This document shows, piece after piece, positions 6,239 to 13,232 of a stretch of 13,700 nt of DNA (its first letter is position 1; each line of letters begins with the position of its first letter). The stretch comes from an uncultured Bacteroidales bacterium (GTDB lineage Bacteria; Bacteroidota; Bacteroidia; Bacteroidales; UBA932): positions 1 through 13,700 of the forward strand of contig CALCEJ010000138.1 in the NCBI GenBank assembly GCA_937900465.1, in the 5' to 3' direction. A program made the position numbers and the translations under genes. A model generated the notes under the pieces. That model saw nothing but the letters and a program-made list of their open reading frames with translations. It was not told where the DNA came from and made no database searches.

Positions 6239-6664
6239 TCACTTTGAGGCAAGATGACGTAGAACGGCCTCCACGGATGAACGGATTTCCTCGTAAGGAA
6301 GAACTTCGTGGGACGTATAGACAAACATCAGGTCCAGGACGCGATCCCCAAGAATCTCCTTCTGGAGCCGGTACGCCTCACGGATACGGCGTTTGAGAAA
6401 ATTCCGCTTGACCGCCCTCTTGAAGTGCCTCTTAGGAACCGAGACGAGAATCCTCGTCACGGCAGCCTCGCCCGGGTGTGGGGAGTGACAGGGGACGGAC
6501 AGGGGGTCGCCCGGAAGCGGGCCCGGGGAGGCGAGGTCCCGAAAGAGATAACAGCAACGCACGCAGCCGGCGGAAAAGTACTTTCCGCGGCTGATGAGAT
6601 TGTCGATGGATGTTTTGCCGCTGAGCCTTTCCGCCTTAGTGAGAGTATGACGGAGAGGACCCAT
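6239..6664 (-). CDS. rnpA: Ribonuclease P protein component
   Basis: RnpA binds RNase P RNA and helps it recognise precursor tRNA leaders. The 141-residue protein has the N-terminal LTKAERLSGKTSIDNLISRG, the basic RNR-type signature KRAVKRNFLKRRIREAYRL at about 82-100, and a C-terminal FVYTSHEVLPYEEI region like that of Bacteroides. It is some 20 residues longer than usual because of a Gly/Pro-rich stretch at about 43-69 (SPGPLPGDPLSVPCHSPHPG) between two beta strands. The ATG overlaps the stop of hemD by one base (TAATG), so it is probably translated by re-initiation. Confidence 0.95.
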   Translation of the reverse strand: MGPLRHTLTKAERLSGKTSIDNLISRGKYFSAGCVRCCYLFRDLASPGPLPGDPLSVPCHSPHPGEAAVTRILVSVPKRHFKRAVKRNFLKRRIREAYRLQKEILGDRVLDLMFVYTSHEVLPYEEIRSSVEAVLRHLASK

Positions 6665-7407
6665 TACTTAAGAGATTCGAGATAGAGCTCGATAGCCTTT
6701 GCCGCGGACGGAGCTTCCGGAGTAGGAGCCTTGACGTCAACCCTCAGGCCGGCCTCTTCCATAGCGCCCACGATTGCCTTTCCGTATGCCACCATAACCC
6801 TGTCTCCCTGGACAAATCCGGGGAAATTCTCTTTAAGGGACTTGACGTCAGCGGGATTGTAGAAGACTATCATGTCGTAGTCATTGATATCCAAACCTGC
6901 GAGATCTTCACTGACCGAACGGATGAATACACCCGAAGTATAGCTCAGATTATGGCTTTCGAAGTGCCTGATAAGAGCCTGGACTGCGGAAGAGTCAGAA
7001 GTAGTCACGAGGAAATGGTCTGCCTTGTGCTTAGGGCCGATAAGGCCGACGAGACCTTCCGGAGTACCGTCACCGAAAAAGATCTTGCGCTTACGGTAGA
7101 CGATATGCTTCTGGAGATACATAGCGACAATCTCCGTCGTGCAGAAGTACTTCATCGTCTCGGGAATCTTGATCCTGAGTTCCTCTGCGAGGTGGAAATA
7201 TGCGTCGATTGCGTGACGGGAGGAGAATACTACCGCCGTATAATCCAGAAGATTGATCCTCTGGGCCCGGAAATCCCTCGAGGGAAGGGGCTCGACACGG
7301 AAAAAGGGTTTGAAGTCAAAAGTTACCCCGAACTTTTCCGTGACTTCATTATACTGGGTAAGCACCCTTGGGGAATGCTGGGATATCAGTATTTTCTTTA
7401 TAGCCAT
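6664..7407 (-). CDS. hemD: Uroporphyrinogen-III synthase
   Basis: HemD closes and isomerises hydroxymethylbilane to uroporphyrinogen III, the branch point of haem, sirohaem and cobalamin synthesis. The 247-residue protein shows the two-lobed family pattern: ISQHSPRVLTQY at the N-terminus, YTAVVFSSRHAIDAYF in lobe one, FLVTTSDSSAVQALI at the crossover, and YDMIVFYNPADVKSLKENF with VMVAYGKAIVGAMEEAGLRV in lobe two. HemD is poorly conserved overall, so the call rests on these blocks and on synteny: in Bacteroidales a DUF4271 gene, hemD and rnpA commonly occur in this order. The start ATG at 7405-7407 follows an AGAAGG-like ribosome binding site. Confidence 0.9.
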   Translation of the reverse strand: MAIKKILISQHSPRVLTQYNEVTEKFGVTFDFKPFFRVEPLPSRDFRAQRINLLDYTAVVFSSRHAIDAYFHLAEELRIKIPETMKYFCTTEIVAMYLQKHIVYRKRKIFFGDGTPEGLVGLIGPKHKADHFLVTTSDSSAVQALIRHFESHNLSYTSGVFIRSVSEDLAGLDINDYDMIVFYNPADVKSLKENFPGFVQGDRVMVAYGKAIVGAMEEAGLRVDVKAPTPEAPSAAKAIELYLESLK

Positions 7408-7423
7408 CTTTTAGCCTTCTTAC

Positions 7424-8122
7424 CTATAGAACCGTTCCTGTTACCACCAACGCGGCGGCCGGCATCAGTTCGAGCGCGCAAAGGTACAAAAAAACTCTCA
7501 AAGGATAAAAAGACGAGCCCAAAATTTGACATTTTCTCACCAGGAAAACAAGGAAAACCACCGATAGTATCGTCAGAATTACCGTCCTGATGGTGAATAT
7601 GTTAACAGAAAAAATTTCCAAAACACCCACGACCGGAAGGATGATTATAAGGGCGAATATGAAGAAGGTAAATCCAGCCCGCCGCGCTATGGCATAGTAG
7701 TCCTTTCTCGCGGGTAGGAATATAAGGTACATTATATATCTCAGGAGAAGATACCCGAGAAATACCCCCCAGCAAAGCAGAAGCCACGTGTTCCCCTCCA
7801 TCCCTTCCGTAAAGTCCGGAGCCCAAAGCCTGTATTTATACATAAGGAGCACGGCAGCGAAAATAAGTACGGAAGCGACGGTATTCCTGTCGCGGCTTAT
7901 CCGGACGCTGTTCTCAAGGGCGGCGCTGCCACGTGCGCGGAAGACGCTGTCCCACAGGGACGGGATGATGGACAGGAAATTCTTCATCACCACGATGGCA
8001 AGAAGGATGAAGACCCCGACCGTAACCACCTCCAGAACAGGAAGGCTTCCGGACAGGGATTCCGCCCCGGAAGGAGTCTCCCGGAGCAAAAGCTCACCGC
8101 TTTTGAATATCTCAGTTGCCAC
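7424..8122 (-). CDS. DUF4271 integral membrane protein
   Basis: Function is not known. The 232-residue protein has about six hydrophobic segments (roughly 27-50, 82-98, 111-136, 149-171, 178-196 and 211-232) and no signal-peptide cleavage site, so it should be an inner-membrane protein. Length, membrane pattern and position directly upstream of hemD match the DUF4271 family found across Bacteroidetes. The start is a GTG at 8120-8122, which overlaps the end of the preceding SUI1-type gene by 11 bases; the next Met is at residue 46 inside the first membrane segment. The hemD start lies 16 bases downstream. An envelope role linked to tetrapyrrole synthesis would be only a guess. Confidence 0.8.
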   Translation of the reverse strand: MATEIFKSGELLLRETPSGAESLSGSLPVLEVVTVGVFILLAIVVMKNFLSIIPSLWDSVFRARGSAALENSVRISRDRNTVASVLIFAAVLLMYKYRLWAPDFTEGMEGNTWLLLCWGVFLGYLLLRYIMYLIFLPARKDYYAIARRAGFTFFIFALIIILPVVGVLEIFSVNIFTIRTVILTILSVVFLVFLVRKCQILGSSFYPLRVFLYLCALELMPAAALVVTGTVL

Positions 8123-8468
8123 GCTTTGCTTTTATATAGCCCATCCCCCTCAGAAGGTCGACCACCCTGTCGCGGAAATCGCCCTGAATCAGAATCTCGC
8201 CGTCCGAGGCGCTTCCCCCAACGCCAATCCTCGTCTTCAGCGTCCGTGAAAGTTCCTTCAGGTCATCTTCCCGGCCCACGAACCCGCTCACCAGCGTAAC
8301 CTGCTTTCCTCCACGGTTACGGCGGTCTATGCCCACAATAAGTTTCTGCTTTGAGGGTTCGACGGTTTCCTCCTCCCCCGCTCCGGCCTCTTCCTCATAG
8401 TGAAAATCCGGATTTGTGGAATAAACTACCCCGAGACGGGATTTCCAATCGTTGTCGCCTTTTGCCAT
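8112..8468 (-). CDS. SUI1/YciH-family translation initiation factor (eIF1-like)
   Basis: The family is the bacterial counterpart of eukaryotic eIF1, thought to bind the small ribosomal subunit and influence start-site selection. The 118-residue protein has an acidic, probably flexible N-terminal ~40 residues (YEEEAGAGEEETVEPSKQ), then the full SUI1 fold: LIVGIDRRNRGGKQVTLVSG, LKELSRTLKTRIGVGGSA, DGEILIQGDFRDRVVDLL and the tail MGYIKAKRGN. The GGKQVT and GVGGSA...DGEI.IQGD motifs are diagnostic. It lies four bases after malQ and overlaps the DUF4271 gene, so it is surely in the same transcript. Confidence 0.93.
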   Translation of the reverse strand: MAKGDNDWKSRLGVVYSTNPDFHYEEEAGAGEEETVEPSKQKLIVGIDRRNRGGKQVTLVSGFVGREDDLKELSRTLKTRIGVGGSASDGEILIQGDFRDRVVDLLRGMGYIKAKRGN

Positions 8469-8472
8469 GGGC

Positions 8473-10872
8473 CTATATATTTCTGCCGCCGTCTTCGACG
8501 ATTCCTCTCAGATGGGCCGAGAGGGACTTGTTCGCGAGGAGGTCTTCTATCTTCAGGTGCATGCGGTAGCGCCAGTAGTGTCGGGGGATGGCGGGGATGT
8601 TGATGCGTTCGTCCGCAGGGTTGCCGCCGTAGCGGACTTCTCCGTCAACGGCGAGCCAGTCCTGAAGGGGCAGGATTGCGAGCATAGCCGGAGAGGCGGA
8701 GTGCTGGCGGAGAATCTTCTCAGCGAGCCAGGGTTCCATAAAGTAGGGAGCCTCGCCGCCTTCGTGGAGAATGTCGTGGTAGAAGCGGGCGGAGGCGCCG
8801 CGGTCTTCCTCCCACCAGGCCCTGAGCGGGGATGTATCGTGGGTTCCGGTAGCGCAGACGCACCAGTAGGGATAATTCTCCGGACGGGCGAACTCATCCT
8901 TCGGGTCCTTTGGCATCCTCTGGATTTCGAGAGAGAGTATTCCGAGCGCGCTCATTACGGAAGGTACGCAGTCAGGTATCATTCCAAGGTCCTCTCCGCA
9001 GGTAAGCATTCCGGTGGATTCCACAAGGGAAGGCAGCTTCTTCAGGGCCTCATTCTTCCAGAATTCGTTGTGACGGCGATAGAAGAAGTCATTATAGAGG
9101 TTGTTGAAGGCGTCTTTAAGGTGATCGGGGAGACGGTTGTATGCGTCCGTATTATGGGCGGAAATACGGGGATGCCACATTCCAGGGCGGACGGGATCCT
9201 CCACGAAGAGAACGTCCTGGCCCTCGCCTCCGGGGACGGGGAAGTCCCGGAGCTCCTCCCTCGTATAGGGAAGCGCCGGCGAGAAATGGCCCATCAGACC
9301 GGATTTGTACTTCGAAGGAATCTCCCAGATACGGAAGAATCCAAGGATATGGTCGATGCGGTATGCATCGAAGTATTCGCTCATCTTACGCATCCTCGCC
9401 TTCCACCACGCGTAGCCGTCCTTTGCCATCTCTTCCCAGTTGTAGGTAGGGAAGCCCCAGTTCTGGCCGTCTGCGGAGAATGCATCCGGCGGAGCGCCGG
9501 CCTGCGAGTCCATATGGAACAGGCGGGGATTCTGCCACGCATCGACGCTCTGGCGGCTGACGCCGATAGGGAGGTCGCCCTTGATTGCGACGCCGAGCGA
9601 ATGGGCATAAGCGACCGCATCGCGGAGCTGACGGTCCAGCTGATACTGGACCCAGATGTAGTAGTTTACCTTATCTTTATGGGCCACGGCATATTTCGAC
9701 ACGGCGGAGGCGCTGTACACGGAGAAGTCGCCCCAGGTGGAGAAATCAGAGGTGCCCTTTTCGTCGCGGACGGCGGAGAAAACGGCGTAAGGGAGTATCC
9801 AGGACTCGTTCGCCTTTACAAATTCCTTGATTTCAGCAGAGTCCATATCCACAGCGGCAAAAGCCGCTCGCATCATACGCTCCTTCTCCGCCACAACCCT
9901 GTCGTAGTCCACGGCTGAAAGGCTTTCAAGAGCGTTCTTAAGCTTCTTGTAAGCCGCATCGACGGGGACTCCCGCGGCGGGAAGATGGACAAAAATAGGA
10001 TTCAGCGCGAAGGAACTGACGGCGTTGTAGGGGTAGGAATCCGTCCAGGTGCGGGTCATTGTGCAGTCGTTGATGGGAAGGAGCTGGATAAAGCTCTGAC
10101 CGGCCTCGACGGCCCATTCTGCAAGGCGCCGGATATCATTGAATTCGCCTATTCCGAAGCTGTCTTCCGTACGGAGAGAGAACACGGGAACGGCGACGCC
10201 GGCGCCTCTCCAGGGCCGGGTCGGGAACGATACGTTCATATCCGCGACAATCAGCGATTCTCCCTTTGCCGGCGGGTCCATACGGTGATTCCCGCCGTTC
10301 TCCCACATCACAAGAGCTCCGTTTTCCTCCACCGCGAACTTGAATTCTTCGCACTTTGCAAGGTCCATCGTGACTTCCCAGAAGGGGAATCTGCCGTCAT
10401 CGAGGGGGATGGGCTTTTTCCACCCGTCCCAGCTTCCAAGGACGACGACCTTCTCCCTGGAGCGGATCTCCGGGGCGGCGATACGGATTGTAACGTTGCC
10501 TTTTCCCGGCGCTTTCGGAACCCTGGGATGACGGAAGGATACGCCGCCTTCACGACGGAATATGACTTCTGAAAACGCCTGCGAGAAGAAGGCGGAGTTT
10601 ACCGGACGCTCCAGCCAGGCGTCTTGGACGATGACAGACTCAGGCCTGCCGGCGGGGGTGAATACGTGGGGAAGCCACTCCTCCCGGACGATGACTCCGT
10701 CCCGCTCAACCGCATAGCGGTATTCGCTCCCGTAGTGGAGCTGCCTTCCCGTAAGGCGGAGTTCCCAGTTGCCGGCACCGGCATAGCTGGCGGGATATAT
10801 GTTCTTCCCGGCGACGAGGACGATGTTCTCGCCCCAGGCCGTATTGTAGTTAATCCTTAGAAGTGCATTCAT
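8473..10872 (-). CDS. malQ: 4-alpha-glucanotransferase (GH77, DPE2-like, with N-terminal CBM20 domains)
   Basis: This enzyme transfers alpha-1,4-glucan segments between maltodextrins or to glucose in the cytoplasm, as in glycogen/starch use. I chose the ATG at 10870-10872 (MNALLRINYNTAWGENIVLV, 799 residues); an ATG nine codons upstream is less likely because a candidate -10 element sits on it. Residues about 1-95 and 122-210 form two starch-binding CBM20-like domains, the second with VVVLGSWDGWKKPIPL. The GH77 barrel starts near 225. Catalytic residues are the nucleophile Asp507 (YRIDHILGFF), acid/base Glu627 (CGEDLGMIP) and stabiliser Asp679 (GTHDTSPLRAW). There is no signal peptide. The domain order is that of plant DPE2 and many Bacteroidetes enzymes. 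It leads a six-gene minus-strand cluster. Confidence 0.95.
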   Translation of the reverse strand: MNALLRINYNTAWGENIVLVAGKNIYPASYAGAGNWELRLTGRQLHYGSEYRYAVERDGVIVREEWLPHVFTPAGRPESVIVQDAWLERPVNSAFFSQAFSEVIFRREGGVSFRHPRVPKAPGKGNVTIRIAAPEIRSREKVVVLGSWDGWKKPIPLDDGRFPFWEVTMDLAKCEEFKFAVEENGALVMWENGGNHRMDPPAKGESLIVADMNVSFPTRPWRGAGVAVPVFSLRTEDSFGIGEFNDIRRLAEWAVEAGQSFIQLLPINDCTMTRTWTDSYPYNAVSSFALNPIFVHLPAAGVPVDAAYKKLKNALESLSAVDYDRVVAEKERMMRAAFAAVDMDSAEIKEFVKANESWILPYAVFSAVRDEKGTSDFSTWGDFSVYSASAVSKYAVAHKDKVNYYIWVQYQLDRQLRDAVAYAHSLGVAIKGDLPIGVSRQSVDAWQNPRLFHMDSQAGAPPDAFSADGQNWGFPTYNWEEMAKDGYAWWKARMRKMSEYFDAYRIDHILGFFRIWEIPSKYKSGLMGHFSPALPYTREELRDFPVPGGEGQDVLFVEDPVRPGMWHPRISAHNTDAYNRLPDHLKDAFNNLYNDFFYRRHNEFWKNEALKKLPSLVESTGMLTCGEDLGMIPDCVPSVMSALGILSLEIQRMPKDPKDEFARPENYPYWCVCATGTHDTSPLRAWWEEDRGASARFYHDILHEGGEAPYFMEPWLAEKILRQHSASPAMLAILPLQDWLAVDGEVRYGGNPADERINIPAIPRHYWRYRMHLKIEDLLANKSLSAHLRGIVEDGGRNI

Positions 10873-10894
10873 CTTGTGGCGTGTTTGTACGAAA

Positions 10895-10916
10895 AACAAA
10901 ATTAATACTTTTTGTT
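10895..10916. promoter_or_regulatory. Divergent promoter region of malQ and the acyltransferase pair, with palindrome
   Basis: The 85-base gap between divergent genes is the most AT-rich part of the bacterial segment. AACAAAA (10895-10901) and TTTTGTT (10910-10916) form a 7-bp inverted repeat around 8 bases. On the minus strand it contains TAATTTTG (10904-10897), an exact match to the Bacteroidetes -7 consensus TAnnTTTG, placing a start near 10890, upstream of the chosen malQ ATG. On the plus strand TACTTTTTG (10906-10914) is one base too long for the consensus; a TTTG lies 18 bases upstream at 10884-10887. No good -33 element is seen for malQ. The assignment is tentative. Confidence 0.35.
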
Positions 10917-10957
10917 AAAAAATTGTTATCTTTCGGAACTAAAACCTTAACTATACC

Positions 10958-11773
10958 ATGGCACCTAACGAAAGCATTCACATCGACATTGACAAAGTCG
11001 TTGCAACAAGGGCCAAAGGAAAAAAATTCCCGAAGTTCCTGATAAACTGGATAAAGAAGCTCATCCATCAGGACGAACTCAATGAATACTTCGACCAAGG
11101 CACCCTTGGCGTCGAATTCGCCGAGGGAGCAATCAAGCACCTTGGTGTGACTTTCGAGCTCGAAGGCATCGAGAATATCCCGGCGGAAGGCCGCTTTACA
11201 TTCGCTTGTAACCATCCCCTCGGAGGAATCGAAGCCCTCGAGATGGTAGCATTCCTCGGACGCCGTTACAACGAGCAAATCGCTTCACCTGCCAACGACT
11301 TCCTGATGAACGTCAAGCAGGTCCAGCAGTACCTCGTCCCCGTAAACAAGCTCGGAGCCCAGGCCCGTGAACTCTCAGGACAGCTCGAAGAAATCTTTGC
11401 CTCCGACAAGCAGATTTTCTTCTTCCCCGCCGGACTGTGCTCCCGCAAGATTGACGGCAAAGTCCAGGACCTTCCCTGGAAGAAAACTTTCATCACGAAA
11501 AGCCGCCAGCATCACCGCGACATTATCCCTATGTGGTGCTCCGGACAGAACTCCAAGCGCTTCTACCGCATCGACAGGCTCTGCAAGGCCCTGAAACTCA
11601 AGACCAACCTCGCAATGTTCCTCCTTCCGGACGAACTGTTCAAAACTCGCGGAAAAACTTTCAGGATTGTTATCGGAAAACCCGTTCCGTGGGAGACCTT
11701 CACCCCTGAAAAGAAGGATATCGAATGGGCCGCTTATATGAGGGATGTCACGTATTCACTTGCAAAAGAGTAA
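10958..11773 (+). CDS. glsA: Glycine-lipid O-acyltransferase (PlsC/OlsA-like, GlsA type)
   Basis: By family it should add the second, ester-linked fatty acid to an N-acylated glycine, giving the di-acylated glycine lipids known from Bacteroides; it would act at the inner membrane face. The 271-residue protein has the lysophospholipid acyltransferase pattern: FTFACNHPLGGIEALEM with His86 as presumed catalytic base, and FFPAGLCSRKIDG at about 155-167 in the place of the FPEG block. The usual HX4D is here HX5E and FPEG is FPAG. A basic N-terminal part (LINWIKKLI) may bind membrane. The start ATG at 10958 has no Shine-Dalgarno, common in this phylum. The N-acyltransferase gene follows with a TAATG overlap, which supports the pairing. 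Confidence 0.82.
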   Translation: MAPNESIHIDIDKVVATRAKGKKFPKFLINWIKKLIHQDELNEYFDQGTLGVEFAEGAIKHLGVTFELEGIENIPAEGRFTFACNHPLGGIEALEMVAFLGRRYNEQIASPANDFLMNVKQVQQYLVPVNKLGAQARELSGQLEEIFASDKQIFFFPAGLCSRKIDGKVQDLPWKKTFITKSRQHHRDIIPMWCSGQNSKRFYRIDRLCKALKLKTNLAMFLLPDELFKTRGKTFRIVIGKPVPWETFTPEKKDIEWAAYMRDVTYSLAKE

Positions 11774-12753
11774 TGGCTATGCAGAAGATCATTGACCCGG
11801 TGGATGTAGAGCTTCTGAAAGCTGAACTTACCCCGGACAGGCTCCTCCGTGATACGAACAGGGCCGGAAACAAGATATTTATAGTTGACAGCCAGTGCGC
11901 CCCCAACGTGCTCCGTGAGGTGGGACGCCTCCGCGAAATCGCCTTCCGCGACGGAGGCGGCGGTACCGGAAAGGCTTTGGACCTGGATAAGTTTGATACG
12001 GATCCGGCATTCAAGTACAAACAGCTTGTGCTGTGGGATCCGGATGCAGAAAGGATAATCGGAGGATACCGCTATGTGCTGGGGGATGACGTTATGTACG
12101 AGCACAATGGGCAACCGATTATGCCTTCGTCCCATCTTTTCAACTTCTCCAAGAAATTCCTCAAAAGCAATATCCTTAAGACTATCGAGCTCAGCCGCTC
12201 CTTCGTCTCACCCGACTACCAGAGCACGAAAAACGCCTCCAAGAGCCTCTACGCCCTGGACAACCTGTTCGACGGGCTTGGCGGACTTATCGTACTGTAC
12301 AAGGGCAGGATGGAATACTTCTTCGGAAAGATGACCATCTACAGGACTTTCCCGGAGGAGGCTCTGGATATGCTGCTGTACTTCCTCCGGAAGCATTTCG
12401 ACTCCGGAAACGAGAAGCTGGTCGTTCCGAAGAATCCGATCAAGATCACTTCCTCCAGGAAGTGGAACACGGTGTTTACGGAGGATGACTTCAAGGAGGA
12501 TTACAAGATCCTCAAGGCGGAAATCCAGAAGTTCGGGGTAAACATTCCGCCACTCGTCAATACCTATATGAACCTCTCCCCCACTATGAAATCGTTCGGG
12601 GCCGGTATCAACGACGAGTTCGGGGACGTAATCGAGGCCGGAATCCTCATCAAGTTCGACGAGCTTCACGAGGACAAGGTCAAACGTCACCTTCACCTTC
12701 CCGACATTGCGGCAATCCGTTCGCGGCTGAGGAAGCTGTACAAGAAAAGCTAG
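11773..12753 (+). CDS. glsB: Glycine-lipid N-acyltransferase (OlsB-like GNAT, GlsB type)
   Basis: The family transfers a 3-hydroxy fatty acid to the amino group of an amino acid; in Bacteroides the GlsB enzyme uses glycine, giving commendamide-type N-acyl glycine as the first product. I chose the ATG at 11773 (MAMQKIIDPVDVELLKAEL, 326 residues), which overlaps the stop of the preceding gene by one base and follows AAAAGAG. A longer frame from 11725 runs inside the previous gene. Recognisable blocks are REVGRLREIAFRDGGGGTGK, YKQLVLWDPDAERIIGGYRY, KTIELSRSFVSPDYQS and a C-terminal basic RSRLRKLYKKS. The order O- then N-acyltransferase in one operon, rather than a fused OlsF, is notable. Its stop shares CTAG with the rimM stop. 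Confidence 0.85.
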   Translation: MAMQKIIDPVDVELLKAELTPDRLLRDTNRAGNKIFIVDSQCAPNVLREVGRLREIAFRDGGGGTGKALDLDKFDTDPAFKYKQLVLWDPDAERIIGGYRYVLGDDVMYEHNGQPIMPSSHLFNFSKKFLKSNILKTIELSRSFVSPDYQSTKNASKSLYALDNLFDGLGGLIVLYKGRMEYFFGKMTIYRTFPEEALDMLLYFLRKHFDSGNEKLVVPKNPIKITSSRKWNTVFTEDDFKEDYKILKAEIQKFGVNIPPLVNTYMNLSPTMKSFGAGINDEFGDVIEAGILIKFDELHEDKVKRHLHLPDIAAIRSRLRKLYKKS

Positions 12754-13232
12754 ATATCCAAAAGTCCGGCAGGAATATGCATCGTAAGGGTGCGGGCCGG
12801 CTCATCTATGGACAGGACAAGTTCTTCCGCAAGGGGGACAAGCACCTGTCCTTTTTCTGTGTCGACGACAAGGCAAAGGTTGCCCGGAATGTCTTCATAC
12901 CCGGTGACAGTCCCGACTCCGGAGCCGTCCTGATCCTTCAGGGCCCATCCCGTGAAATCCTCCCCGTCTTCCTCTTCGAAAGCGTCGGAAAAAATGTCGC
13001 GTCCGGCAAGCTCGTCAGCATCTTTCAAGGTTCTGACTCCGGTGAGACGGATGAGGGCTTTGGTATTGCCGCGCCGGCTGATGGACTCGATAAAAAAGGG
13101 AACCGGAAGCCCATCGAATTCGATGAACACCGGTTCCTTTTCGTCTATTTCCTCCGGATTGATTCCGGAAAAGCTCACGAGGAGCTCTCCTTCTGTCCCG
13201 TTGGACTTGACTACTCTCGCAATACGGAGCAT
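12750..13232 (-). CDS. rimM: Ribosome maturation factor RimM
   Basis: RimM assists assembly of the 30S head, acting on the 3' domain of 16S rRNA. The 160-residue protein has the N-terminal RimM beta-barrel (IARVVKSNGTEGELLVSF, ending near GRDIFSDAF) and a C-terminal PRC-barrel (GWALKDQDGSGVGTVTGYE, then GQVLVPLAEELVLSID and MHIPAGLLDI). The length is at the short end of normal because it begins almost directly at the first strand. The ATG at 13230-13232 overlaps the stop of rpsP by one base, coupling it to a 30S protein gene. Its TAG lies within a CTAG shared with the convergent acyltransferase gene. Confidence 0.94.
   Translation of the reverse strand: MLRIARVVKSNGTEGELLVSFSGINPEEIDEKEPVFIEFDGLPVPFFIESISRRGNTKALIRLTGVRTLKDADELAGRDIFSDAFEEEDGEDFTGWALKDQDGSGVGTVTGYEDIPGNLCLVVDTEKGQVLVPLAEELVLSIDEPARTLTMHIPAGLLDI

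Noticed and set aside
6238..6324. Longer N-terminus of YidD starting at 6324
   Set aside because: These codons lie entirely inside rnpA in another frame, and YidD is normally about 80 residues beginning near the hydrophobic helix.
8452..9918. 488-codon plus-strand open frame opposite malQ
   Set aside because: It is a GC-rich antisense shadow; the minus strand carries all GH77 motifs and the plus-strand translation has no recognisable domain.
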